This document shows positions 24,404 through 33,386 of a stretch of DNA of 64,000 nt, one piece after another; the stretch's first letter is position 1; every line of letters begins with the position of its first letter. Origin of the DNA: Acidimicrobiia bacterium (GTDB taxonomy: Bacteria > Actinomycetota > Acidimicrobiia > Spongiisociales > UBA11373); assembly GCA_030584185.1 (NCBI GenBank), contig CP129495.1:1-64000 (forward strand). The letters are read 5' to 3'. The position numbers were made by a program, and so were the translations under genes. Under the pieces are notes generated by a model. That model was not told the origin of the DNA. It was given only the letters and a program-made list of their open reading frames with translations, and did no database searches.

Positions 24404-26322
24404 GGGGGCTCTCCTGGCGCCAGGCGGTGAGATGGGGTGCGATCGGCGGCCTCATCCTGGCCTTCACCGCAGCAATCGGCATGGTGGAGACCTTCGATGC
24501 CCGCAAGGTGATCGACCCGTGGATCAGCCTGGGGCACCTCTCGCTGCTCTGGGTGCCCATCGCCATGGGGTATCGCGTCGCCGCCCGTCCGGTGTTCGAG
24601 GGGATCGAGAACCCGCCTGCCGGCAGGACCGAAGTCATCGCCGGCGCCGGCGTCGGGCTGATCTCTGGGGCCGGGCTCGCCGCCTTCGTCCTCCTCGCCG
24701 AGACGTTCGATCTGCGAGTGATCCTGATCAACGTGACCCCGCGTCTGCTCGACCTGCTCACCTTCGGTCGCGGTACCGCCACCGGGGTCCTCATCATCCT
24801 GGCACTCGGTCTCGGGCTAGGGGCGCTCGGTGGCGCCGCCCACCTGGCGTCGCCTCGCGTCCGAACGATCGCCCAAAGGGTGGTGTTGTGGATCGTGATC
24901 ATCGGGTTCACCGAGCTGGTCTTCGGCAACGTGCTCAAGGAGCTGTCGCTCGGGGCCGTGGACGACTTCATCTACTCGAAGAACCGGGGGGTGGAGTGGC
25001 CGGCGGCGCTGGCGATCGCGGCACTCGTGATCACCCTGAGCATCGTGATGCGGGGCCGCGCCGCTGCCGCCAGGGGACGATTCCAGGCGATGCCCACCGA
25101 CCGCCGCCGGTCGGTCGGGTTCGCCGTGGCCGCCGGTCTCTTCGGCATCGGAATGCTCGCCCCCGACTACTTCGGCCCCTACCTCAACGAGGTGCTGGCC
25201 ACCGTCGGGCTGTTCATGCTGATGGGATTCGGCCTCAACATCGTCGTGGGCTTCGCCGGGATGCTCGACCTCGGCTACGTCGCCTTCTTCGCCGTCGGGG
25301 CCTACTCGGTCGGTATCCTGGTCTCGGCGGCTTCGCCTCAGTTCAGCCCCGAACTGGCCTTCTTCGCGGCCATCCCCTTCATCGTCGTCATCGCCGCCCT
25401 GGCGGGTCTGATCGTGGGCACCCCGGTGATCCGCATGCGCGGCGACTACCTGGCGATCGTCACGCTGGCGTTCGGCGAGATCGCCCGCCTCGTCTTCCAG
25501 GCCGACTGGCTGAAGGGCCTGTTCGGCGGGGCGCAGGGGATCAAGATCACCCCGTCCGAGATCCGGATCCTGTTCGGATACGTGGTGGCGGGCATCGGCG
25601 TGATCCTCGTCATCTCCGGCGGCCTGCGATGGCTGGCGGGCCGCAGGGCGGGCTCCATGGATCCCAAGACCAGACTGGCCGCAGCGATGACCGTGGTCGG
25701 AGTCGGGGTAATCGTGCTCGGCGTGGTCTTCCCCGACCTCGCCGAGTGGACCATGCGCGGCGTGGTGGTGCGCGACGTCTTCCGCCTGGTGCTCGTTTTC
25801 GTCCTCATCGCCGCCTTCGTCTCGTGGCGGCTGGAGGACTCAAGAGTCGGCCGCGCCTGGATGGCGATGCGCGAAGACGAGCAGGTCGCCCAGGCGATGG
25901 GGATCAACATCGTGACCGCCAAGCTCACCGCCTTCATCATCGGGGCGGTGCTCGCCTCGCTGGGTGGGGCACTGTTCGCCGTGAAGGTGGGCACCATCTT
26001 CCCGCACTCGTTCAAGATCGTGCAGTCGATCATCATCCTCGTGGTGGTGATCGTCGGCGGCATGGGCAGCCTGCGGGGCGTGGCAGTGGGCGCCCTGGTG
26101 TTGATCGGCATCCTTGGCGGGCCCACCCAGCCGGGCATGCTGCGCGAGTTCGAGGCGTTCAAGCTGCTCATCTACGGCGTGCTGCTGGTGGTGATGATGC
26201 TCAAGCGTCCCGAAGGCCTCCTGCCCAGCGCCCGGCGTTCGCGTGAGCTGCATCAGGAGGAGTTCATGCAGGATGCCTGGATCAAGGCCACCGCCGACCG
26301 GATCGAGGAGGAGCAGGCATGA
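24400..26322 (+). CDS. livM: Branched-chain amino-acid ABC permease LivM, strongly extended
   Basis: The 640-residue protein has a LivM core starting near residue 265 (LMLMGFGLNIVVGFAGMLDLGYVAFFAVGAY, seen in pieces), with RMRGDYLAIVTLAFGEI near 345 and the coupling-loop region WMAMREDEQVAQAMGIN near 485. LivM is typically 320-460 residues. Here the first 240 residues add about five membrane helices not found in standard members, and a further helical insertion lies near 385-460. It pairs with LivH in the membrane. Both ends overlap neighbours by 4 bp, so livH-livM-livG-livF are one operon. Confidence 0.9.
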   Translation: MRGLSWRQAVRWGAIGGLILAFTAAIGMVETFDARKVIDPWISLGHLSLLWVPIAMGYRVAARPVFEGIENPPAGRTEVIAGAGVGLISGAGLAAFVLLAETFDLRVILINVTPRLLDLLTFGRGTATGVLIILALGLGLGALGGAAHLASPRVRTIAQRVVLWIVIIGFTELVFGNVLKELSLGAVDDFIYSKNRGVEWPAALAIAALVITLSIVMRGRAAAARGRFQAMPTDRRRSVGFAVAAGLFGIGMLAPDYFGPYLNEVLATVGLFMLMGFGLNIVVGFAGMLDLGYVAFFAVGAYSVGILVSAASPQFSPELAFFAAIPFIVVIAALAGLIVGTPVIRMRGDYLAIVTLAFGEIARLVFQADWLKGLFGGAQGIKITPSEIRILFGYVVAGIGVILVISGGLRWLAGRRAGSMDPKTRLAAAMTVVGVGVIVLGVVFPDLAEWTMRGVVVRDVFRLVLVFVLIAAFVSWRLEDSRVGRAWMAMREDEQVAQAMGINIVTAKLTAFIIGAVLASLGGALFAVKVGTIFPHSFKIVQSIIILVVVIVGGMGSLRGVAVGALVLIGILGGPTQPGMLREFEAFKLLIYGVLLVVMMLKRPEGLLPSARRSRELHQEEFMQDAWIKATADRIEEEQA

Positions 26323-27107
26323 GCCCGATCCTCGAGATCAATGGCCTCACCAAGCGCTTCGGTGGCCTCAACGCCCTGGGCGGCGTCGACTTCCATGTCG
26401 ACGAGGGGGAGATCGTCAGCGTCATCGGCCCCAACGGCGCCGGCAAGACGACGTTCTTCAACGTGATCAGCGGGATGTTCGCCCCCGACTCCGGGCAGAT
26501 CCTGTTTCGCGGAGACGACATCGCCGGGTTGACGCCCGATCAGATCACCAAGCGGGGCGTCGCCCGCACCTTCCAGAACGTCCGGCTGTTCCCCAACATG
26601 ACCGTGCTGGAGAACGTCATGATCGCCCGCCATTGCCGTACGACGAAGGGAATCTGGCCCGCTCTCTTCCAAACGCCCGGGTTCGTGGCCGAAGAGGCGA
26701 AGATCCGGGAGGACGCCAAGGAGATCCTCGGGTTCTTCGGTTCCCGACTCACCGGGTACCGCTTCGATCAACCGGCGTTCGTGCTCTCCTACGCCAACCG
26801 GCGCCGGCTGGAGATCGCTCGCGCCATGGCCACCTCGCCGCAGCTGCTGCTCCTCGATGAGCCGACCGCCGGGATGAACCCGCGCGAGACCCTCGAGCTG
26901 ACCGACCTCATCGGCAAGTTGAGGGACGAGAAGGGGTTCACGGTGGTGGTGATCGAACACGACATGAAGGTGGTGCGTGACGTCTCCGATCGGGTGGTCG
27001 TCCTCGACCACGGCGTCAGGATCGCCGAGGGCACCTACGAGGAGGTCTCCACCGACGAGGGCGTCATCGAGGCCTACCTGGGGCGTCCCGCAGGGGAGGC
27101 GTCATGA
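26319..27107 (+). CDS. livG: Branched-chain amino-acid ABC ATP-binding protein LivG
   Basis: The 262-residue ATPase has Walker A GPNGAGKTT, the LivG-specific GVARTFQNVRLFPNMTVLENV segment around residue 80, Walker B LLLLDEPTAGMNP and the H-loop VIEHDMK. In place of the common LSGGQ signature the sequence reads LSYANRRRLEIARAM, with LSY-x-N, a variation typical of LivG proteins. It powers uptake together with LivF. The start overlaps the livM stop and the stop overlaps the livF start. Confidence 0.93.
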   Translation: MSPILEINGLTKRFGGLNALGGVDFHVDEGEIVSVIGPNGAGKTTFFNVISGMFAPDSGQILFRGDDIAGLTPDQITKRGVARTFQNVRLFPNMTVLENVMIARHCRTTKGIWPALFQTPGFVAEEAKIREDAKEILGFFGSRLTGYRFDQPAFVLSYANRRRLEIARAMATSPQLLLLDEPTAGMNPRETLELTDLIGKLRDEKGFTVVVIEHDMKVVRDVSDRVVVLDHGVRIAEGTYEEVSTDEGVIEAYLGRPAGEAS

Positions 27108-27832
27108 CCGATCGCACGCCGGTCCTGGAGTTCCGTGACATCGACACCCACTACGGGCCGGTCCACGTCCTCAAGAACGTCAACCTGAAGATCTACGACG
27201 GTGAGATCGTGTGCCTGCTCGGTGGCAACGCCTCGGGCAAGACCACCACCCTCAAGACGATCCTGGGCATGGTGTTCCCGTCCTCCGGCGACATCCTCCT
27301 CGACGGCGAGGTGGTCTCCACGCTGAGCACCAGCGAGCGGGTGCGGCGAGGAGTCTCCATGGTCCCCGAGAACCGCCGGCTCTTCAAGCGCATGACGGTG
27401 AAGGAGAACCTCGAGATCGGGGCCTTCCTGCGCGAGGACCGCGAGAACCTCGAGGCAGACATGGAGCACATCTTCGAGGTGTTCCCTCGGGTCAAGGAGC
27501 GTCTCGGCCAGAAGGCGGGGACGCTTTCGGGCGGCGAGCAGCAGATGGTGGCCGTGGGACGGGCACTCATGGCGCGACCCAAGGTGTTGCTCATGGACGA
27601 GCCGTCGATGGGCCTGGCGCCGGTGCTGGTGGCTCAGAACTTCGAGATCATCCAGCAGATCAACCAGACCGGGACCACGGTGTTCGTCGTTGAGCAGAAC
27701 GCCAACATGGCGCTCTCCATCGCCGACCGCGGCTACGTGCTGCAGACGGGGCAGATCGTGCTCTCCGACACCGCCGCCGGACTGCTGGCGAACCCGGACA
27801 TGCGTCGCGCCTACCTGGGCGAGGTGGAGTAG
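27104..27832 (+). CDS. livF: Branched-chain amino-acid ABC ATP-binding protein LivF
   Basis: The 242-residue ATPase shows IDTHYGPVHVLKNVNLKI, a Walker A variant LGGNASGKTTT (Ala in place of the more usual Gly), the LivF-type VSMVPENRRLFKRMTVKENL, the signature LSGGEQQMVAVGRALM and Walker B VLLMDEPSMGLAP. It forms a heterodimer with LivG beneath LivHM. The gene closes the livKHMGF cluster. 58 bp separate it from the M16 peptidase gene. Confidence 0.93.
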   Translation: MTDRTPVLEFRDIDTHYGPVHVLKNVNLKIYDGEIVCLLGGNASGKTTTLKTILGMVFPSSGDILLDGEVVSTLSTSERVRRGVSMVPENRRLFKRMTVKENLEIGAFLREDRENLEADMEHIFEVFPRVKERLGQKAGTLSGGEQQMVAVGRALMARPKVLLMDEPSMGLAPVLVAQNFEIIQQINQTGTTVFVVEQNANMALSIADRGYVLQTGQIVLSDTAAGLLANPDMRRAYLGEVE

Positions 27833-27890
27833 CCGGCGGCAGTCGGCCCATCGCCAGTCGCCTTCCGGGCCCCGGTACCATCCTCTCCCG

Positions 27891-29141
27891 ATGCCTCACC
27901 GACTCACCACTCTCCCCAGCGGCCTGCGCGTCATCTCCGAGTCGATGGACTCGGTCCGGTCGGTCTCGGTGGGCACCTGGGTGGACACCGGCTCTCGCGA
28001 CGAGACCCCGGTCGAGGCCGGGTGCTCTCACTTCCTCGAGCACCTGCTTTTCAAGGGGACCGAGACCCTGAGCGCTCGCGAGATCGCCGAGGCCTTCGAC
28101 GCCATCGGGGCGCGCAGCAACGCCTTCACGTCGAAGGAGTACACCTGTTACTGGGCCCAGCTACGCGACGAAGACCTCGCCCTGGGCCTGGGCCTGCTCT
28201 CCGAGATGATCCAGCGCCCGGCGTTTCGCGAGGAGGAGATCGCCTCCGAGCAGCACGTGGTTCTCGAAGAGATCAACATGAACGAGGACGATCCATCCGA
28301 CGTCGCCCACGACCGGTTCGCCAGGGCCCTCTGGGACGACCACGTCCTCGCGCTGCCGGTCCTGGGCACCAGGGAGAGCATCACCGCCATGGGCCGCGAC
28401 GTGATCGCCGGCTACTGGGAGCGCCGCTACCACCCGACGACCACCGTGGTGGCCGCCGCCGGCAACCTCGACCATGACGAGCTGGTGGATCTGGTCGTCG
28501 AACGATTCGGAACCTGGGAGGGCGGTGGCGGTGGCCACTTGCTGCATCCGCCCGAGTCGGCGTCGCGGGTCGACGTGGTGACCCGCGACACCGAGCAGGC
28601 GCATCTTGTCCTCGGAACGCGAGCCTTCACCAGGGCCGACGAGAGGCGCTACGCCTTCGGGCTGCTCGACCACATACTGGGAGGGGGAATGTCCAGCCGC
28701 CTGTTCCGTGAAGTCCGCGAGGAGCGCGGCTTGGCGTACGCCGTCTACTCGTTCCGGATGCCGTACGCCGACTCGGGCGCCTTCGGGGTGTACGTGGGGA
28801 CCACACCACACCAGACCTCGCAGGTGCTCGATCTCGTGCGGGAGCAGCTGGCCAAGGCCGCCGCCGAGGGGGTCACCCTCGAGGAGCTGGAGCGTGCCAA
28901 GGGTTACATGAAGGGGTCGATGGCGCTCTCCCTCGAGGACACCAACAGCCGCATGGTGCGCCTCGGCCGCCACGAGCTCACCGGCGTGGAGCATCTCACC
29001 TTCGACGAGATAGCCGCCCGCATCGACTCCGTGACGCTGCAGGACGTCCACGATGTCGCTGCCGAGGTGTTGAGCGGGCCCCTGGTGCTGGGCGCCGTCG
29101 GACCGTTCGACGCCGTCGACATGGAGCGTCACGTCGCATGA
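27891..29141 (+). CDS. M16-family zinc metallopeptidase
   Basis: The 416-residue protein is a single-chain M16 (processing-peptidase/PqqL-like) protease. The inverted zinc motif HFLEH is at residues 47-51, and the third ligand follows in the ASEQHVVLEEINM stretch about 75 residues later. The second, inactive half with the EERGLAYAVYSF and RAKGYMKGSMALS segments is complete. Such enzymes degrade or process short peptides. Position next to dapB matches the common actinobacterial arrangement of an M16 peptidase (often near pnp/dap genes). The stop overlaps the dapB start by 4 bp. Confidence 0.9.
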   Translation: MPHRLTTLPSGLRVISESMDSVRSVSVGTWVDTGSRDETPVEAGCSHFLEHLLFKGTETLSAREIAEAFDAIGARSNAFTSKEYTCYWAQLRDEDLALGLGLLSEMIQRPAFREEEIASEQHVVLEEINMNEDDPSDVAHDRFARALWDDHVLALPVLGTRESITAMGRDVIAGYWERRYHPTTTVVAAAGNLDHDELVDLVVERFGTWEGGGGGHLLHPPESASRVDVVTRDTEQAHLVLGTRAFTRADERRYAFGLLDHILGGGMSSRLFREVREERGLAYAVYSFRMPYADSGAFGVYVGTTPHQTSQVLDLVREQLAKAAAEGVTLEELERAKGYMKGSMALSLEDTNSRMVRLGRHELTGVEHLTFDEIAARIDSVTLQDVHDVAAEVLSGPLVLGAVGPFDAVDMERHVA

Positions 29142-29899
29142 CCTCGGTGGCGATCTCCGGCATCGGGGGTCGCATGGGCCGGCTCATCGCCACCGCCGTG
29201 GCCGCCGCTTCCGACCTGGACCTGGTTGCCGGATACGACCCTTCGCATTCCGGTGAGGAGATCTCGGGGATTGGCGTCGCCTCCGATCCGCTGGTGGTGG
29301 GCGAGGCGGAGGTCGTGGTGGAGTTCACCAATCCGTCCGTGGTGATGGGCAACCTCGCCAGGTGGCGGGCAATGGGGATCCATGCGGTGGTGGGCACCTC
29401 GGGATTCGGCCAGGGGCGGATCGCCGAGCTGGAGATCATCTGGGGTGATGGCCCGGGGCGCTGCCTGGTGGTTCCCAACTTCTCGATCGGGGCGATGCTG
29501 ATGATGAGGTTCGCCGCCATGGCGGCACCGCACTTCGCCGCATCCGAGATCGTGGAGTTGCATCACGATCGCAAGGCCGACGCCCCTTCCGGAACGGCGC
29601 TGGCCACCGCCGCCGGGATGGTCGCCGCCGGAGGACCACAGCGCCGAAAGGTCACTTCCGAGGAAGTGCTCCCCGGCGCCAGGGGAGGCGACGCCGGACC
29701 CCGAATCCACTCGGTCCGGCTTCCTGGCCTGCTCGCCCACCAGGAGGTGATCCTGGGCTCGGAGGGCGAGGTGCTCTCCATCCGGCACGACACCACCGAC
29801 CGCGCTGCCTTCCTGCCCGGCGTCCTGCTGGCGGTACGGGGTGTCGGTGGCCTCTCGGCTCCGGTCACCGTCGGCCTGGAGGCGGTGCTGGGGGAGTGA
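29138..29899 (+). CDS. dapB: 4-hydroxy-tetrahydrodipicolinate reductase
   Basis: The 253-residue enzyme shows the N-terminal nucleotide-binding SGIGGRMGRLI (residues 7-17), the loop VVGTSGFG and the catalytic-site segment ELHHDRKADAPSGTAL near residue 145, in which the His-His-x-x-Lys pattern and SGTA phosphate-like binding loop are diagnostic. It reduces the dapA product in the lysine/diaminopimelate pathway with NAD(P)H. dapA is nearby (30828-31718) with the thioredoxin-TPR gene between them. The start overlaps the M16 gene. Confidence 0.95.
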   Translation: MTSVAISGIGGRMGRLIATAVAAASDLDLVAGYDPSHSGEEISGIGVASDPLVVGEAEVVVEFTNPSVVMGNLARWRAMGIHAVVGTSGFGQGRIAELEIIWGDGPGRCLVVPNFSIGAMLMMRFAAMAAPHFAASEIVELHHDRKADAPSGTALATAAGMVAAGGPQRRKVTSEEVLPGARGGDAGPRIHSVRLPGLLAHQEVILGSEGEVLSIRHDTTDRAAFLPGVLLAVRGVGGLSAPVTVGLEAVLGE

Positions 29900-29942
29900 G
29901 GTCGTTGGAACAGTCGGGGCCACCGGTTCGTTGGAGAGAGTG

Positions 29943-30776
29943 ATGGAACACGTCAAGGACATCGACCAGTCCGACTTCGGTGCCGCGGTGCTGCAGCGCA
30001 GCAACGAGGTGACCGTGGTGGTCGACTTCTGGGCTTCGTGGTGCGGCCCGTGCAAGGTGCTGGGGCCGCTCCTGGAGAAGGCCGCCGCCGACTACGACGG
30101 GCGCTTCGAGCTGGCCAAGGTCGATGTCGACGCCAACACCGAGCTGGCGGCCCGGTTCGGCGTGCAGTCGATCCCCACCGTCATCGCCTTTCAGGGCGGC
30201 GAACCGGTCGGGCGGTTCACCGGGGCGATTCCCGATGCCTCGATACGAAAGTGGATCGACTCGCTGCTCCCCACCGAGGAAGATGCCATCGTCGAGCGGG
30301 CGCGCGATCTCGCCATCGAGGGCGACGAGGCCGGCGCCGAGGCCCTGCTCCGGCAGGTACTGGACACCAGATCAGATCATGTGGAGGCGGTGACCGCCCT
30401 GGCTTCGCTGCTCATTGCCCGCGGCGAGGCGGAGGAAGCGCTCATCGTCCTGGGCCGCGTCCCCCGTACTGGCGAGGTGGAGCGCCTCGAGGCGGCGGCG
30501 CGCACCTCATCCGGCAAGAACGCCGATCTGCCTGCCCTTCAGGCGGCCGTCGCCGCCGATCCGAGCGATGCCTCCGCCCGCATCGCCTTGGGACGGGCCC
30601 TGGCCGCCCATGGCGAGTTCGAACCGGCGCTCGACCAGATGCTCGAGGCGGTCCGCTCGGGCGGTCCGCTTCGAGACGAGGCCCGCCAGGCGATGGTCGA
30701 CGTCTTCGGCCTCATCGGGCCCGAGCACCCTCTCGCCGCCACCTACCGGCGGCTGCTCGCCAACGAGCTGTTCTAG
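29943..30776 (+). CDS. Thioredoxin-domain protein with TPR-like tail (YbbN/CnoX type)
   Basis: The 277-residue protein has an N-terminal thioredoxin domain with the active site WCGPC (C34 and C37) and the cis-Pro segment SIPTVIAF. From about residue 115 it changes to helical repeats (ARDLAIEGDEAGAEALL, ALASLLIARGEAEEALIVL, ALGRALAAHGEFEPALDQML) typical of the YbbN/CnoX family of holdases. Unlike some CnoX proteins it keeps both active-site cysteines, so disulfide exchange is possible. The ATG at 29943 is used. It lies between dapB and dapA, all on one strand. Confidence 0.88.
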   Translation: MEHVKDIDQSDFGAAVLQRSNEVTVVVDFWASWCGPCKVLGPLLEKAAADYDGRFELAKVDVDANTELAARFGVQSIPTVIAFQGGEPVGRFTGAIPDASIRKWIDSLLPTEEDAIVERARDLAIEGDEAGAEALLRQVLDTRSDHVEAVTALASLLIARGEAEEALIVLGRVPRTGEVERLEAAARTSSGKNADLPALQAAVAADPSDASARIALGRALAAHGEFEPALDQMLEAVRSGGPLRDEARQAMVDVFGLIGPEHPLAATYRRLLANELF

Positions 30777-30827
30777 GCTCAGGGACCCGGCCTCGGGAGT
30801 ACCCTCGGCTACGACCTGGGAGGTTTC

Positions 30828-31718
30828 ATGCCCGCTGCTCCGTTCGGGCGTCTGCTCACCGCAATGATCACACCCTTCGACGAGGCGGGTGCGGTCGATC
30901 ACGAAGTCGCCTGGGAGTTGGCGCGTCGCCTCATCGCCGAGGGCTCGGACGGCTTGGTGGTGGCCGGGACCACCGGGGAGGCGCCGACCCTTTCCGAGGA
31001 CGAGAAGGTGGCCCTCTTCGGGACCGTGGTCGGCGCCGTGGCCGGCAAGGCGGTCGTCATCGCCGGGACCGGCACCTACGACACGGCGGAATCGATACAC
31101 CTCACCCGTCGTGCCGTGGACGCCGGTGTCGACGGGGTGATGGCGGTGACCCCCTACTACTCGCGCCCCCCGCAGGAGGGCCTGCTCGGTCACTTCACCG
31201 CCATCGCCGACGCCTCCGAAGTCCCGGTTCTGCTCTACAACATCCCTTCGCGGACCGGCCGGCTGATCGAGGTGCCCACCCTGGCCCGGCTGGCCGAGCA
31301 CGAGCGGATCGTGGCGGTCAAGGACGCCGTGGGGGATCTTGCGTTCACCGGCCGCGCCGCCCTGGCGGTGGGCGACGGCATGGCGATCTACTCCGGCGAC
31401 GACGTGCTCACGCTGCCGATGATGGCCATCGGGGCGGTGGGGGTGGTGTCGGTGGCGTCGCATCTCGCAGGCCCGACGATCGCAGCCATGGTGGCGGCGA
31501 TGGTCGGCGGCGACCTGGGAGCGGCTCGCCGTCTGCATCTCGCCCTCGTCCCCCTCTTCGAGGCCTGTTTCCTCGAGCCGAACCCGATTCCGGTCAAGGC
31601 GGCCCTGGGCAAGACGTGGCGAGAAGTAGGGCCTCCGCGACTGCCCCTGGTGCCGGCTTCCGCCGCCACAGTGGAAGCCGTGCTCGAGGCCGTCGAGTCG
31701 GCGGCTGCCGCCAGATGA
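30828..31718 (+). CDS. dapA: 4-hydroxy-tetrahydrodipicolinate synthase
   Basis: The 296-residue protein is a class I aldolase of the DapA family. The Schiff-base lysine is K165 in VAVKDAVGDL, the catalytic tyrosine Y137 lies in LLYNIPSRTG, and the TT pair (48-49) in AGTTGEAPTLSEDEK completes the triad. It condenses pyruvate with aspartate semialdehyde, the first step of the DAP/lysine branch feeding peptidoglycan. The stop overlaps the RNase J start (ATGA), the usual dapA-rnj order of Actinobacteria. Confidence 0.96.
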   Translation: MPAAPFGRLLTAMITPFDEAGAVDHEVAWELARRLIAEGSDGLVVAGTTGEAPTLSEDEKVALFGTVVGAVAGKAVVIAGTGTYDTAESIHLTRRAVDAGVDGVMAVTPYYSRPPQEGLLGHFTAIADASEVPVLLYNIPSRTGRLIEVPTLARLAEHERIVAVKDAVGDLAFTGRAALAVGDGMAIYSGDDVLTLPMMAIGAVGVVSVASHLAGPTIAAMVAAMVGGDLGAARRLHLALVPLFEACFLEPNPIPVKAALGKTWREVGPPRLPLVPASAATVEAVLEAVESAAAAR

Positions 31719-33346
31719 CGGTACGCATCTCCTTCCTCGGCGGGCTCGGGGACATCGGACGCAACTGCGCCGCGATCGAGGTCGGCGGGCGGATCGCCCT
31801 CATCGACTGCGGGCTCATGTTCCCCGAAGAGCACATGCTGGGTGTCGATCTGGTGCTTCCCGACTTCGCCTCGCTCATGGAGCGCCGCGCCGACGTCGAC
31901 TGTGTCGTGCTCACCCACGGCCACGAGGACCACATGGGTGCGCTGCCCTACCTGCTCGCCGAGATCCCGGTTCCGGTGTACGGCACCCCGCTCGCCGTCG
32001 CCCTGGCGCGGGGGCGGATAGAGGAGGCGGGCATCGAGCCCGACCTGCGTCCGGTGGAGGTCGGAACCTGGCTGGAGCACGGGCCCTTCAAGTTCATGCT
32101 GGTTCCGGTGTCGCACTCGATCCCCCAGGGCGCCGGGATCGCCTTCGACACCCCCGACGGCCTGGTGGTCCATTCCGGCGACTTCAAACTGGATCCGACT
32201 CCGATCGACCGGATTCCGACCGACCTTCCCGAGTTCGCCGCCCTGGGCAGGCGCGGGGTGAGGCTGCTGTTGTCCGACAGCACCAATGCCGAGGTCCCGG
32301 GCTTCGTTCCTTCGGAGTCGAGCCTGGCCCAGCCCCTCTACGAGATCGTCGTCGAGACGCGCGGCAGGGTGATCGCCGCATGCTTCGCCAGCCACATCCA
32401 CCGGGTGCAACAGATCGTCGACGCCGCCGTCGATGCCGGGCGTTACGTCGGGTTCATGGGACGCACCATGTTGCGCAACGTTCCCACCGCCGAGGATCTC
32501 GGGCTGCTGCGGGTCCCGACGGACTCGGTCCTCCCTATCGAAGAGCTCCTCACCATGCCTCCGGCGGAGACCGCCATCATCTCCACCGGGAGTCAGGGTG
32601 AGCCGTTCGCCGCCCTCTCCCTGATGGCTTCGGGACGGCATCGCTGGGTTCAGGTGGGGGAGGGGGACACCGTGATCATCTCCGCCCGTCCGATCCCCGG
32701 CAACGAGACCAAGGTTTCGAGGGTCATCAACGGCCTGCTGCGGCGAGGGGCTCGGGTGTATCACGGCAACAACGCCACCGTCCACGTTTCCGGGCATGCG
32801 GCGCGCGAAGAACTGAAGACCTTCATCAACGTGGTCCGCCCCGAGGCGTTCGTGCCCGTCCACGGCGAGTACCGGCATCTGAGCGCCCACGCCGCGCTGG
32901 CGCGAGAGATGGGCGTGCCCGAGGTCCTGCTCTGCGAGGACGGCGACGCGGTGGTGCTCGACGCCGACGGCGTTCGCCGTCAGGAGGGGGCGGTCCCGGC
33001 GGCCCATGTGTTCGTCGACGGCCTCGAGGTGGCGGGATCGGCCACAGGCGTGATCCGCGACCGTCAGCATCTCGCCGACGACGGCGTAGTGGTGGCGACC
33101 CTGGCCATCGATGGTCACACCGGCGAGATCGTCCAGGGTCCCGACCTGGAGAGCCACGGCTTCATGGACGACCCCGAGGAGGTGTTCGCCCTGGTGGAGA
33201 AGGCGGTGGCATCCGAGGTGGGGCGGGTCGAGCTCCCCATCGACGAATCCGGTGTGCGCAGTCGGGTGAAGGGCGCCGTCAACCGAGTGTTGCGCCCCGA
33301 GACCGGCCGCAAGCCGGTGGTGATCGTGGTCGTGCTCGAGGTGTGA
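31715..33346 (+). CDS. rnj: Ribonuclease J
   Basis: The 543-residue beta-CASP metallo-beta-lactamase has the metal motif HGHEDHMG at residues 68-75, the FLGGLGDIGRN start, SDSTN in motif III, the beta-CASP helix FASHIHRVQQ, STGSQGEP and the late ISARPIPGNE plus VHVSGHA and VPVHGEYRH motifs. It is full length including the C-terminal domain. RNase J acts as an endo- and 5'-3' exoribonuclease in mRNA decay and rRNA maturation. RNase Y is also encoded in this window (60302-61834). Confidence 0.96.
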   Translation: MTVRISFLGGLGDIGRNCAAIEVGGRIALIDCGLMFPEEHMLGVDLVLPDFASLMERRADVDCVVLTHGHEDHMGALPYLLAEIPVPVYGTPLAVALARGRIEEAGIEPDLRPVEVGTWLEHGPFKFMLVPVSHSIPQGAGIAFDTPDGLVVHSGDFKLDPTPIDRIPTDLPEFAALGRRGVRLLLSDSTNAEVPGFVPSESSLAQPLYEIVVETRGRVIAACFASHIHRVQQIVDAAVDAGRYVGFMGRTMLRNVPTAEDLGLLRVPTDSVLPIEELLTMPPAETAIISTGSQGEPFAALSLMASGRHRWVQVGEGDTVIISARPIPGNETKVSRVINGLLRRGARVYHGNNATVHVSGHAAREELKTFINVVRPEAFVPVHGEYRHLSAHAALAREMGVPEVLLCEDGDAVVLDADGVRRQEGAVPAAHVFVDGLEVAGSATGVIRDRQHLADDGVVVATLAIDGHTGEIVQGPDLESHGFMDDPEEVFALVEKAVASEVGRVELPIDESGVRSRVKGAVNRVLRPETGRKPVVIVVVLEV

Positions 33347-33386
33347 TCGTTTGAGGTAGGACGACACCGGTGTAACCTCGACATCC

